A stretch of 64,000 bases of DNA. It comes from JBGMEA01 sp041447245 (GTDB lineage Bacteria; Bacillota; Clostridia; Eubacteriales; Anaerofustaceae). The stretch lies in assembly GCA_041447245.1 (NCBI GenBank), contig JBGMEA010000006.1, positions 62,001 through 126,000 on the forward strand, given 5' to 3'. Below the pieces are notes generated by a model. That model was not told the DNA's origin and ran no database searches. It saw only the letters and a program-made list of their open reading frames with translations. Made by a program: the position numbers and the translations under genes. Shown one piece after another: positions 44,116 through 51,022 of the stretch (the stretch's first letter is position 1; every line of letters starts with the position of its first letter).

Positions 44116-44232
44116 TGTGGTATCGAAGATACACTTCAGATTAATGAGCGTAGTGCAACGAGCGAATTACCTAAATGTCTGTGGTATCGAAGATACACTT
44201 CCAATCCGATGAGCGTAGTATCACGGAGCGAG
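44116..44232 (+). repeat. Two direct repeats of about 50 bases, 64-base period
   Basis: TGTGGTATCGAAGATACACT starts at 44116 and again at 44180; each is followed by TGAGCGTAGT and GAGCGA at similar distances. GTATC-GAA-GATAC makes a small hairpin in each. They lie between the two tRNA-end copies. Confidence 0.75.
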
Positions 44233-44277
44233 TGAACCCACCATCAACGATGGTTCGAATCAGGGCAGGGCAATAAA

Positions 44278-44300
44278 AAAACTGCAAGCATTTGCAGTTT
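44278..44300 (-). terminator. Terminator of the tRNA-Glu/tRNA-Tyr operon
   Basis: AAACTGCAA and TTGCAGTTT pair around a short loop; on the minus strand they are followed by TTTTTTATTG directly after the tRNA-Tyr 3' end. Confidence 0.75.
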
Positions 44301-44309
44301 GATTTGCGA

Positions 44310-44394
44310 TGGTGGAGGGAGATGGATTCGAACCATCGTAGGCGACGCCAACGGATTTACAGTCCGCCCCCTTTAGCCACTCGGGCATCCCTCC
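44310..44394 (-). tRNA. tRNA-Tyr (GTA)
   Basis: Class II tRNA of 85 bases. Acceptor GGAGGGA pairs with TCCCTCC, discriminator A and encoded CCA follow. Anticodon loop CTGTAAA gives GTA, long variable arm (GTTGGCGTCGCC region), T-loop GTTCGAATC. Second gene of a minus-strand tRNA pair. Confidence 0.95.
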
Positions 44395-44411
44395 GAATTA
44401 TGAAATTGTAA

Positions 44412-44486
44412 TGGTGACCCCTAGGGGATTCGAACCCCTGTAACCGCCGTGAAAGGGCGGTGTCTTAACCGCTTGACCAAGGGGCC
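44412..44486 (-). tRNA. tRNA-Glu (TTC)
   Basis: 75 bases including encoded CCA. Acceptor GGCCCCT with AGGGGTC, anticodon stem CCGCC/GGCGG around CTTTCAC (anticodon TTC), T-arm GGGGTTCGAATCCCC. First gene of the pair; 17 bases upstream of tRNA-Tyr. Confidence 0.95.
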
Positions 44487-44501
44487 ACGACGTACTTTTC
44501 T

Positions 44502-44529
44502 ATTATACATGAAATGATTAAAAAAGCAA
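44502..44529 (-). promoter_or_regulatory. Promoter of the tRNA operon
   Basis: On the minus strand TTGCTT (44529-44524), 16-base spacer and TATAAT (44507-44502), ending 15 bases before the tRNA-Glu 5' end. Confidence 0.65.
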
Positions 44530-44748
44530 TAGAAAAATTAAAAAACCATGATGCAATTTTTACAGCTGTTCAATGCGAAAAACAGCTTGTTTTCATGTCA
44601 TTTTCACCTTCTTTTTATGACTTTTTCTTCTCTTTCCGATCAGGTTCGCCGGGAATCGAGTGTGTATCAATTTGATGGGAATAATGTAAAATTTATATTT
44701 TGCATCAGAATTGTGAACGGTGCGCACATTCGACCCGACCATTGTGCT

Positions 44749-44754
44749 ATAATA
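44749..44754 (+). promoter_or_regulatory. -10 box of the DUF819 operon
   Basis: TATAAT, 38 bases before the DUF819 start. The -35 is not clear (ACATTC-like at 17 bases). Apart from this and the tRNA promoter, 44487-44791 holds nothing convincing. Confidence 0.45.
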
Positions 44755-44791
44755 AATGCAATTGGCTTAATAATTAAAGGAAACGAACAAA

Positions 44792-45979
44792 ATGTTAATG
44801 TCTGTACTCATGATTCTTGCCATTTGCTTTCTGCCCAGATTGACCGTTCTGGCTACCGCCAAGGTGCCGATGCTCAATACGCTGGGCTCCGTTTTTTTGT
44901 GCTATCTCGGGGGTTTGATTCTGAGTTTTGCCTTTAAGGCAGGGGGAGCGGATATGTCGCTGGCTTCCGATTTGTCTTCGGTACTCGTGTGTATCGCGAT
45001 GCCGCTCATTCTGTTTTCGGCAGATCTGCCTGCGCTGAAAAAACTTGCCAAGCCCATGTTGATTTCCTACGCCATGAATGTGGTTGCGGTTTTGATCATG
45101 GCGTTTCTTGCTTTCTTTTTGTTTCGAGGCATCGTGCAGAACGCCGATTTGGCATCTGCCATGCTCATCGGGGATTATACGGGAGGTACGCCGAATCTGT
45201 TTGCCATCGGAAAGTCGCTCGGTGCGGACAACGATCAGATTCTGCTGTTGCAGACATCCGATATGATCGGCGGCGGCATTTACTTTTTCATTCTCATTTC
45301 ACTGATGCCCGTCATCACCAGAAAATTACTGCCGCACTATGTTCCGGTCGGACACGAAGTGAACTACGGGGAAACCGCCCATTACGAAAGCGAGTTCAGC
45401 GGGGAAAAACGCAGCATCAAACCGTGGAGATCGTTTCTCAACCGTGTGCTGCTGGTGCTGCTGTCCCTTTGCTGCGTTGCGGTGGCAATGGGTGTGGCGC
45501 TTCTGCTGCCGAGCAAATTCGGAAATGTCGGGCTTGCAAAACTCAGCGAATTTATGGCGGTCATCATGTTGGTGCTCACCACGCTCGGCATCGCGCTGTC
45601 ATTTGTCAAAAAGGTCAGGAGTTCCACCGATTCCTACAGCACCGGGCAATATTTCATTCTGATGTTTTCCGTTGCCATGGGGCTGTGCTTCGACTTTTCT
45701 GCCATGAGCACCGCGCTCGGTGTGTTTGCCATGCTGATGCTCGTGCAGTTCGGCACGGTGATTCTGCATCTGATCATGGCGAAGATCGGGAAAATCGACG
45801 ACCAGACAATGCTTATCACTTCCACGGCAGGCATCTACGGACCGGCGTTTATCATTCCGGTCGCCAACGCGCTGAAAAACGAGGAAATCGTTCTGCCCGG
45901 CATCCTTTGCGGGATTCTCGGCTACGCCATCGGTAATTATCTCGGCATCGCCTTCGGCGGGCTGTTTTCGCTGTTATAA
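44792..45979 (+). CDS. DUF819-family membrane protein (YjcL-like, probable transporter)
   Basis: 395 residues, about ten hydrophobic helices in two inverted-looking halves. Family phrases: GDYTGGTPNLFAIGKSLG (about 130-147), MIGGGIYFFILIS, and near the C-terminus STAGIYGPAFIIPVANALKN. DUF819 proteins are thought to be secondary transporters, substrate unknown. AAAGGAAACGAACAAA ATG start. It is followed by PanE-like and aminotransferase genes in a tight operon, so it probably moves an amino or keto acid used by them (inference). Confidence 0.8.
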   Translation: MLMSVLMILAICFLPRLTVLATAKVPMLNTLGSVFLCYLGGLILSFAFKAGGADMSLASDLSSVLVCIAMPLILFSADLPALKKLAKPMLISYAMNVVAVLIMAFLAFFLFRGIVQNADLASAMLIGDYTGGTPNLFAIGKSLGADNDQILLLQTSDMIGGGIYFFILISLMPVITRKLLPHYVPVGHEVNYGETAHYESEFSGEKRSIKPWRSFLNRVLLVLLSLCCVAVAMGVALLLPSKFGNVGLAKLSEFMAVIMLVLTTLGIALSFVKKVRSSTDSYSTGQYFILMFSVAMGLCFDFSAMSTALGVFAMLMLVQFGTVILHLIMAKIGKIDDQTMLITSTAGIYGPAFIIPVANALKNEEIVLPGILCGILGYAIGNYLGIAFGGLFSLL

Positions 45980-46006
45980 TCATTCATCATCAATCGGAGG
46001 TGCATT

Positions 46007-47029
46007 ATGAAAACCGTTATTATCGGAGCCGGAGCCATCGGCGGCGTTTCCGCTGCTTATATGGCGCAGGGCGGCGCGGATGTGACGCTTGTCTGCAAAC
46101 GGCAGACCGCAGCCGAAACCATTGAACACAGAGGCATTCACATCATCGGGAAGCGCGGAGAGCACACCATTCCGACCAAAGCCGTGCCCACCGTTGCCGA
46201 TTTAAAGGAAACCTATGACATTGCGCTCATCGCGACCAAGGCATATGACATGCCCCAAGTCGCGCAGGAAATTATTCCGTTTATGAACGAAAACGGGCTG
46301 ATCGTGTCGTTTCAGAACGGCATCTGCATCGACCGTCTGGCGGAAATCGTCGGAGAAGAACGTGCGGTGCAGGCGGTGGTCACCTGGAGCTGTACGATGA
46401 TTGCGGATGCGGAATACGAATTCACGGCGGAGGGCGGTTTTATTGTCGGTTCGGCAAACGGCACCGTCGATGTCAGAATCGAACAGCTTAAAGAACTGCT
46501 CGATCTTGTCGCGCCGACACGCATTTCGGATAACATTTTAAGCGAAATGTATTCCAAGCTCATCATCAATTCCGCCATCACCTGCGGCGGAGCGCTCACG
46601 GGCGTGAAGCTCGGTACGTTGCTGAAAGACAAATACGCGCAGCAGTTCTTCATCCACATCGTGCAGGAAGACATCGCGCTTGCCAACGCAATGGGCATCA
46701 AAGTGCCTCCGTTCGGCGGGCAGCTGGACTATTATAAATTTGCGGCGGGAGACGGGTGGACGGATCGCATCCGCAGACTGCTCACCCTGCGGGTCGTCGG
46801 CATGAAATATCGCGATCTGAAATCCTCTTCGCTCTGTTCCTTGGAGCGCGGCGGAAAAACCGAAGTCGATATCTTAAACGGCTGGATTACCGAAAAAGCA
46901 AATCAATACGGGGTGTCTGTCCCCGTGAATGCGAAAATTACGGAAATGATCAAACAGATTGAACGCAAAGAACGCGTCAGCATCTTAAGCAACATGAAAG
47001 AACTGATGCAGACGGCAGGAAAGGAGTGA
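46007..47029 (+). CDS. Ketopantoate reductase family protein (PanE/ApbA-like)
   Basis: 340 residues. NADP-binding GAGAIGGVSAAYMAQGGADV (residues 7-26); SFQNGI (about 103) carries the conserved Asn; MYSKLIINSAITCG (about 181-194) carries the catalytic Lys. It reduces a 2-keto acid with NADPH. No other pantothenate genes are nearby and it is sandwiched between a DUF819 transporter and an aminotransferase, so a role on another keto acid is likely. Strong RBS ATCGGAGGTGCATT ATG. Confidence 0.85.
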   Translation: MKTVIIGAGAIGGVSAAYMAQGGADVTLVCKRQTAAETIEHRGIHIIGKRGEHTIPTKAVPTVADLKETYDIALIATKAYDMPQVAQEIIPFMNENGLIVSFQNGICIDRLAEIVGEERAVQAVVTWSCTMIADAEYEFTAEGGFIVGSANGTVDVRIEQLKELLDLVAPTRISDNILSEMYSKLIINSAITCGGALTGVKLGTLLKDKYAQQFFIHIVQEDIALANAMGIKVPPFGGQLDYYKFAAGDGWTDRIRRLLTLRVVGMKYRDLKSSSLCSLERGGKTEVDILNGWITEKANQYGVSVPVNAKITEMIKQIERKERVSILSNMKELMQTAGKE

Positions 47030-47033
47030 TCGC

Positions 47034-48377
47034 ATGGATCCGACATTGGAACAAATCTATTCCATCAAACCGGAAGAAATCGAAGACTACAACAAAATTG
47101 TCATGCTGGGGAGCGGGGGACACGGAAAATGTTTTACCAAAGGCAGCGGCGTCTGCCTGTATGACATCGAAGGGAAACGTTACATCGACTGCACTTCGCA
47201 GGGGTGGGCGCTGTACCTCGGACACGCCAACGAAGAAATCCGTCAGGTCGTCTACGAACATATGGGCACTCTCGGACATCTGAATCAAAACAGCGATTCG
47301 CTCCCGCGCTATGCTCTGGCAAAACGGCTGACCGATCTCGCTCCGAAGAACCTCAACCGCGTGCTCTTTGCGGTGGGCGGCAGTTCCGCCATCGAAGCCG
47401 CGATGAAAATTGCGGTGAAAAATGTTCCCGGGTCGAGAAAATTTGTCACGTTGCACGACGGCTACCACGGCACTTCGCTTACCACAGGTGCGGGTTCGTG
47501 GATTTCCACGAAGACTGCGGGGATGTTTACGGGCTTCAACAGTTTTCTGAGCATCGAAAACGATGTATTTCTCCGTGTGCCGAATCCGTTTTTATACCGC
47601 TGGGACGGTTCCTCCGATCCCGAAGACTGCATCAATTACTGCCTGAAGGTTGCCAGAGACACGATCCTCTCCGGAGCGAACGGTCCCGTGGCGGGCATCA
47701 TTGTCGAACCGCTGCAGGCAAGCGGCGGGCAGATTCCGCTTCCGAAACGTTACCTGCAGGGGCTTCGTCAGCTTTGCGACGCATTCGGCTGTCTGCTCAT
47801 CTTTGATGAACTTCAGACCTACTGCCGCATCGGAGATTATTTCGCGGCAAACAAATACGAAGTGGAGCCGGACATCATCTGTCTCGGAAAGGCGCTCGGT
47901 GCAGGATTCCCGATTGCGGCAATTTTGATTCACGACAGACTCGAAGGCTTCGGACCGCTCGGCGAAGAAGTGCACACCTTTGCGAACAACTCCATCGCGC
48001 AGGTGGCGGCACTCAAGCAGCTTGACATCATCAAGCGCGACAACATCCTCGAGAATGTCAACAACGTCGGTGCGCACTTTGCGGCGAAGTTTGCGCAGCT
48101 TCAGCAGAAATATCCGATCATCGGTGATGTGCGTCAGGTCGGTTTCCACATCGGGGTCGAATTCGTGGAAGATCCGAAGACCAAGGCTCCCGATCTGCGC
48201 ATGGCGCAGACGGTGAAAGCCATCGCGCTGGCGATGGGGTTGATTGTCGGGGAAGCGGGCTACCGCATGAACGTCCTGAAAATCAAGCCGCCGCTTGTGA
48301 TGACGCAGGCGGAAGCCGACGAAGTGATGGGTATTTTCGAAGCTGCCATCGGTGCGGCTTTGCAACAGAAGGCATAA
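47034..48377 (+). CDS. Class III pyridoxal-phosphate aminotransferase
   Basis: 447 residues. Domain phrases: VYEHMGTLGHLNQNSDSLPR, VGGSSAIEAAMKIAVK, HDGYHGTSLTTGAGSW (about 141-156), LLIFDELQT with the PLP-contact Asp, and ICLGKALGAGFP where Lys (about residue 284) should bind PLP. This is the ornithine/GABA/dialkylglycine group; the substrate is unclear. It starts 4 bases after the PanE-like stop (GGAGTGATCGC ATG) and closes the operon, so with the reductase it could interconvert an amino acid, keto acid and hydroxy acid. Confidence 0.88.
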   Translation: MDPTLEQIYSIKPEEIEDYNKIVMLGSGGHGKCFTKGSGVCLYDIEGKRYIDCTSQGWALYLGHANEEIRQVVYEHMGTLGHLNQNSDSLPRYALAKRLTDLAPKNLNRVLFAVGGSSAIEAAMKIAVKNVPGSRKFVTLHDGYHGTSLTTGAGSWISTKTAGMFTGFNSFLSIENDVFLRVPNPFLYRWDGSSDPEDCINYCLKVARDTILSGANGPVAGIIVEPLQASGGQIPLPKRYLQGLRQLCDAFGCLLIFDELQTYCRIGDYFAANKYEVEPDIICLGKALGAGFPIAAILIHDRLEGFGPLGEEVHTFANNSIAQVAALKQLDIIKRDNILENVNNVGAHFAAKFAQLQQKYPIIGDVRQVGFHIGVEFVEDPKTKAPDLRMAQTVKAIALAMGLIVGEAGYRMNVLKIKPPLVMTQAEADEVMGIFEAAIGAALQQKA

Positions 48378-48398
48378 ACATCATTGAATTTCACTTGG

Positions 48399-48428
48399 AA
48401 GACCGTGCGATGCGGTCTTCTTTTTTTT
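48399..48428 (+). terminator. Terminator of the DUF819 operon
   Basis: GAAGACCG and CGGTCTTC pair around TGCGATG, followed by eight T residues. Confidence 0.85.
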
Positions 48429-48491
48429 ATCGTTTCTGTGATATGATAAACACATCGGATAAAAAGTTACAAACCATACTACGAGGTGAAC

Positions 48492-48959
48492 ATGGATATC
48501 CAACTCATTTCCGCAGCCGATCACATCGACATTCTTCGCACCCTCTTTCGGGAATACGAAGCGTTTCTCGGTGTCGATCTGTGCTTTCAGAGTTTTGATG
48601 CGGAACTGCGCACACTGCCCGGGAAATATGCCGAACCGAAGGGGAAGTGCTATCTTGCCCTCTGCGACAGTGAAGCCGCGGGCTGCATCGCTCTGCGTCC
48701 GATTGACAATTCCGTTTGCGAAATGAAGCGTCTTTTCGTGCGGGAGAAGTTTCGTGGGCACGGCATCGGGGAGATGCTTGCGGAGAAAGTGATATCCGCT
48801 GCCAAAGAAATCGGATATCAAACCATGAGGCTCGACACGCTGGAGTCGCTCACGTCTGCCGTTGCGCTTTACCGCAAACTCGGCTTTGTGCAGATAGACC
48901 CTTATTATCAAAATCCTTGTGAGGGTGTGGTTTATTTGGAGTTGCCTTTGAACGAATAA
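48492..48959 (+). CDS. GNAT-family N-acetyltransferase
   Basis: 155 residues from the ATG in GAGGTGAAC ATG. RLFVREKFRGHGIGEMLAEK (about 80-99) is the acetyl-CoA loop; SAVALYRKLGFVQIDPYY (about 125) the second motif. The N-terminus IRTLFREYEAFLGVDL-like helix is typical of the putative polyamine/amino-acid GNAT subgroup. Substrate unknown. Ends at a bidirectional terminator. Confidence 0.85.
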   Translation: MDIQLISAADHIDILRTLFREYEAFLGVDLCFQSFDAELRTLPGKYAEPKGKCYLALCDSEAAGCIALRPIDNSVCEMKRLFVREKFRGHGIGEMLAEKVISAAKEIGYQTMRLDTLESLTSAVALYRKLGFVQIDPYYQNPCEGVVYLELPLNE

Positions 48960-48961
48960 AT

Positions 48962-48987
48962 AAAAGGAGCCGAAACGGCTCCTTTTT
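48962..48987. terminator. Bidirectional terminator between two GNAT genes
   Basis: AAAAGGAGCCG and CGGCTCCTTTT form an 11-bp stem with AAA loop, serving both converging genes. Confidence 0.85.
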
Positions 48988-49258
48988 ACTTCAGCACATC
49001 TCCCTCATCGGGATTTTTGCGGAACCATCCCACTGCGTACGAGCAGGTCGGAATGGCTTTTTTGTTTTGTTTTCTCATCTGTTTGCAGGCTTCCCGCAGC
49101 AGTTGATCCGCCACGCCCTGATTGCGCAGGCTCGGATGCACGTAGGTGTGGTCGATGATGCAGGTGCCGTCATCGGCGCACCCGAACGTGACTTCCGCCA
49201 ACAGTCTGCCTTGTTCGTCTTTCGCGTACACACGGTCGCTGTCATATTGAAATTCCAT
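48986..49258 (-). CDS. Small GNAT-family protein (YjdJ/Gcn5-related type)
   Basis: 90 residues starting at MEFQYDSDRVYAKDEQ behind GCGAGGGAAACG; longer upstream in-frame sequence is the lipA gene. HTYVHPSLRNQGVADQLLRE (residues 38-57) is the acetyl-CoA loop, and the CSYAVGWFRKNP end is characteristic of this mini-GNAT group (COG2388). The start lies 17 bases inside the lipA 3' end, so it is coupled to lipA. Confidence 0.85.
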   Translation of the reverse strand: MEFQYDSDRVYAKDEQGRLLAEVTFGCADDGTCIIDHTYVHPSLRNQGVADQLLREACKQMRKQNKKAIPTCSYAVGWFRKNPDEGDVLK

Positions 49259-50156
49259 CGTTTCCCTCGCTTTCTCCGTCTTCGGACTGCGTGCCGAAGC
49301 TGCGGATTGCTTTGTCCGCCTGATAAGAGCTTCGCACGAGAGGCGAGGACGCCACATAGGAAAAGCCCATTTCTTCGGCGGCAATTCTGTATTCTTCAAA
49401 CTGATCGGGATGCACATACTCGATCAGCGGATGATGCTGTTTGGATGGCGGCAGATATTGCCCGATGGTCAAAATCTCGCACTCCGCTTCCCGCAGCTGT
49501 CGCAACAGATCAAGCACTTCCTCTTTCGTTTCGCCCAGTCCGAGCATGATGCCTGACTTGGTGTGGATGCTTCCGTCCAGTTGTTTGACGTTTTTCAGCA
49601 GTGTCAGGGACTGTTTGCAGTCCGCCATCGGGCGCACCTCGGGGTAGAGCCTCGGCACGGTTTCCAGATTGTGGTTGATGATGTGCGGATGCGCGTCCGT
49701 AACGATGCGCAATGCGTCGATGCTGCCCTGAAAGTCGGGAATCAGCACTTCGATCACTGTTTTTGCGCTGTTATTTTTTATCGCGCGGATCGTTTTCGCA
49801 AACTGTTCCGCTCCGCCGTCCGCCAGATCATCCCGCGTGACCGACGTCACGACCACGTGCGCCAGACCCATTTCCCGCACTGCCTGCGCGACGTGTTCCG
49901 GCTCGTGCGGATCGACCGCCTGCGGAGATTCTTTTGTCACGTTGCAAAACGTGCAGTTGCGGGTGCATCTGCTGCCGAGTATCATAAACGCCGCCGTTTT
50001 GTTTCCGAAGCATTCCGCGCGGTTCGGGCAGCTTGCCTCGTTGCAGACGGTGTTCAGGTTGAGTTTTTTTAATAAATCGGTGACGATTTTTCTGTTTTCT
50101 CCGACTGCGGCTTTTCCCTTCAGCCAGTCCGGTTTTCTCTGAAACTGCTGTGTCAT
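49242..50156 (-). CDS. lipA: Lipoyl synthase LipA
   Basis: 304 residues. Radical-SAM enzyme that inserts two sulfurs into octanoyl groups. Auxiliary cluster C-x4-C-x5-C in CNEASCPNRAEC (about 38-49), radical-SAM CTRNCTFC (about 64-71), and C-terminal RSSYQAD that contributes the serine ligand. ATGA overlap with lipB upstream. Lipoylated proteins needing it are not in the window. Confidence 0.95.
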   Translation of the reverse strand: MTQQFQRKPDWLKGKAAVGENRKIVTDLLKKLNLNTVCNEASCPNRAECFGNKTAAFMILGSRCTRNCTFCNVTKESPQAVDPHEPEHVAQAVREMGLAHVVVTSVTRDDLADGGAEQFAKTIRAIKNNSAKTVIEVLIPDFQGSIDALRIVTDAHPHIINHNLETVPRLYPEVRPMADCKQSLTLLKNVKQLDGSIHTKSGIMLGLGETKEEVLDLLRQLREAECEILTIGQYLPPSKQHHPLIEYVHPDQFEEYRIAAEEMGFSYVASSPLVRSSYQADKAIRSFGTQSEDGESEGNDGISI

Positions 50157-50848
50157 GCGGTTTGATCTCCGTTCAGAATGTCAGTTGTTTCGCTGATCGG
50201 ATCATATCCGAACACTTCGCAGAAATAGCGGACGGTCAGCTCCGTCAGCTTCTCGAAATCGCACGGACTGCCGAGCAGTTTTTCCAGCGAGGTCACGCCC
50301 TTGTCCGTAATCCCGCAGGGATTGATCAATCCGAAATGACTCAGGTTTGTATTGACGTTGAAAGCGAACCCGTGCATGCTGACGCCCCGCTTCACCGCAA
50401 TGCCGATTGCCGTAATCTTCTCATCGCCGACCCAAACGCCGGTGTATTTTTTGTCTTCCCGATGCGCGTCAATGCCGAATTCCTGTTTCAGTAAGCGGAT
50501 AAAGACCTCCTCGATGCCCTCGACATACTGCTTGATGCCGAGTTTCGATCCGCTCAGATCCACAATCGGATATCCGACGATCTGTCCCGGACCGTGATAG
50601 GTCACATCTCCGCCGCGTCCGATATCGAATACTTCGATGTTTTCTTTCTTCAGTGCATCATCCGATGCCAGAATGTTCGCGTGTTTTCCGTTTTTCCCGA
50701 CCGTCAGCACGGGAGTGTGCTCCGTCATCAGCAGCGTGTCTTGTATGATTCCCTGCTGACGCAGCGCAAGGGTGCGTTCCTGTGTTTTGAGTGCCGATCC
50801 GTAATCGGTTCTTCCGAGTTTGATGATATTGAGCGTATTCTTTTTCAT
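50153..50848 (-). CDS. lipB: Octanoyltransferase LipB
   Basis: 231 residues from ATG 50848 (MKKNTLNIIKLGRTDYG). Motif GRGGDVTYHGPGQIVGYPI (about 78-96), lysine in KITAIGIAVKRGVSMHGFAF and the catalytic Cys in INPCGI (about 175). It transfers octanoate from ACP to lipoyl domains, making the substrate for LipA. No ribosome site is visible; the -10 box lies only 7 bases upstream, so the mRNA may be leaderless. Confidence 0.93.
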   Translation of the reverse strand: MKKNTLNIIKLGRTDYGSALKTQERTLALRQQGIIQDTLLMTEHTPVLTVGKNGKHANILASDDALKKENIEVFDIGRGGDVTYHGPGQIVGYPIVDLSGSKLGIKQYVEGIEEVFIRLLKQEFGIDAHREDKKYTGVWVGDEKITAIGIAVKRGVSMHGFAFNVNTNLSHFGLINPCGITDKGVTSLEKLLGSPCDFEKLTELTVRYFCEVFGYDPISETTDILNGDQTA

Positions 50849-50855
50849 TGCCGAT

Positions 50856-50883
50856 ATTATATCATAAAACCTGTAAATGACAA
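50856..50883 (-). promoter_or_regulatory. lipB promoter, apparently giving a leaderless mRNA
   Basis: On the minus strand TTGTCA (50883-50878), 16-base spacer, TATAAT (50861-50856). Only 7 bases (50855-50849) separate the -10 from the ATG at 50848, so transcription should start at or next to the start codon. Confidence 0.6.
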
Positions 50884-51022
50884 CGGGAACCGCTGTTCGT
50901 TGTGATTTCTGAAAATTTACATCCGTTTTTCTTATTTTTTGCCGATCGGAGCAAAGTGCTTTCATATCGGCGAAGCGCATATTATAATAAAATCAGAAAA
51001 ATATCAGATTCGGAGGCGCTTC

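Larger units (their letters stand above)
44018..44327. repeat. Duplicated tRNA-Tyr 3' end with terminator and inverted T-arm copies
   Basis: Two related blocks, 44018-44104 and 44238-44326, each run: CCCACCA-like start, CGATGGTTCGAATCAG, GGGCAA, A-run plus ACTGC hairpin, then TGGTGGAGGGAGATGGA. The last 17 bases equal the 3' end of tRNA-Tyr including CCA. The block at 44238 is the real gene end; the one at 44018 is a free copy. ACGATGGTTCGAATC (44247-44261) is also the exact inverted copy of 44325-44339 in the tRNA T-arm. The stretch 43960-44309 contains no gene. Confidence 0.75.

Noticed and set aside
44548..44937. 129-codon plus-strand frame before DUF819
   Set aside because: No ribosome site; it overlaps the DUF819 start in another frame and covers the promoter region.
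44989..45936. 315-codon plus-strand frame within the DUF819 gene
   Set aside because: A frame-shifted shadow rich in His, Arg and Cys; DUF819 in the other frame has clear membrane helices and start signals.
46007..47029. Pantothenate biosynthesis gene panE
   Set aside because: Family motifs fit, but no panB, panC or panD are near and the operon context points to another keto acid, so no gene symbol was given.
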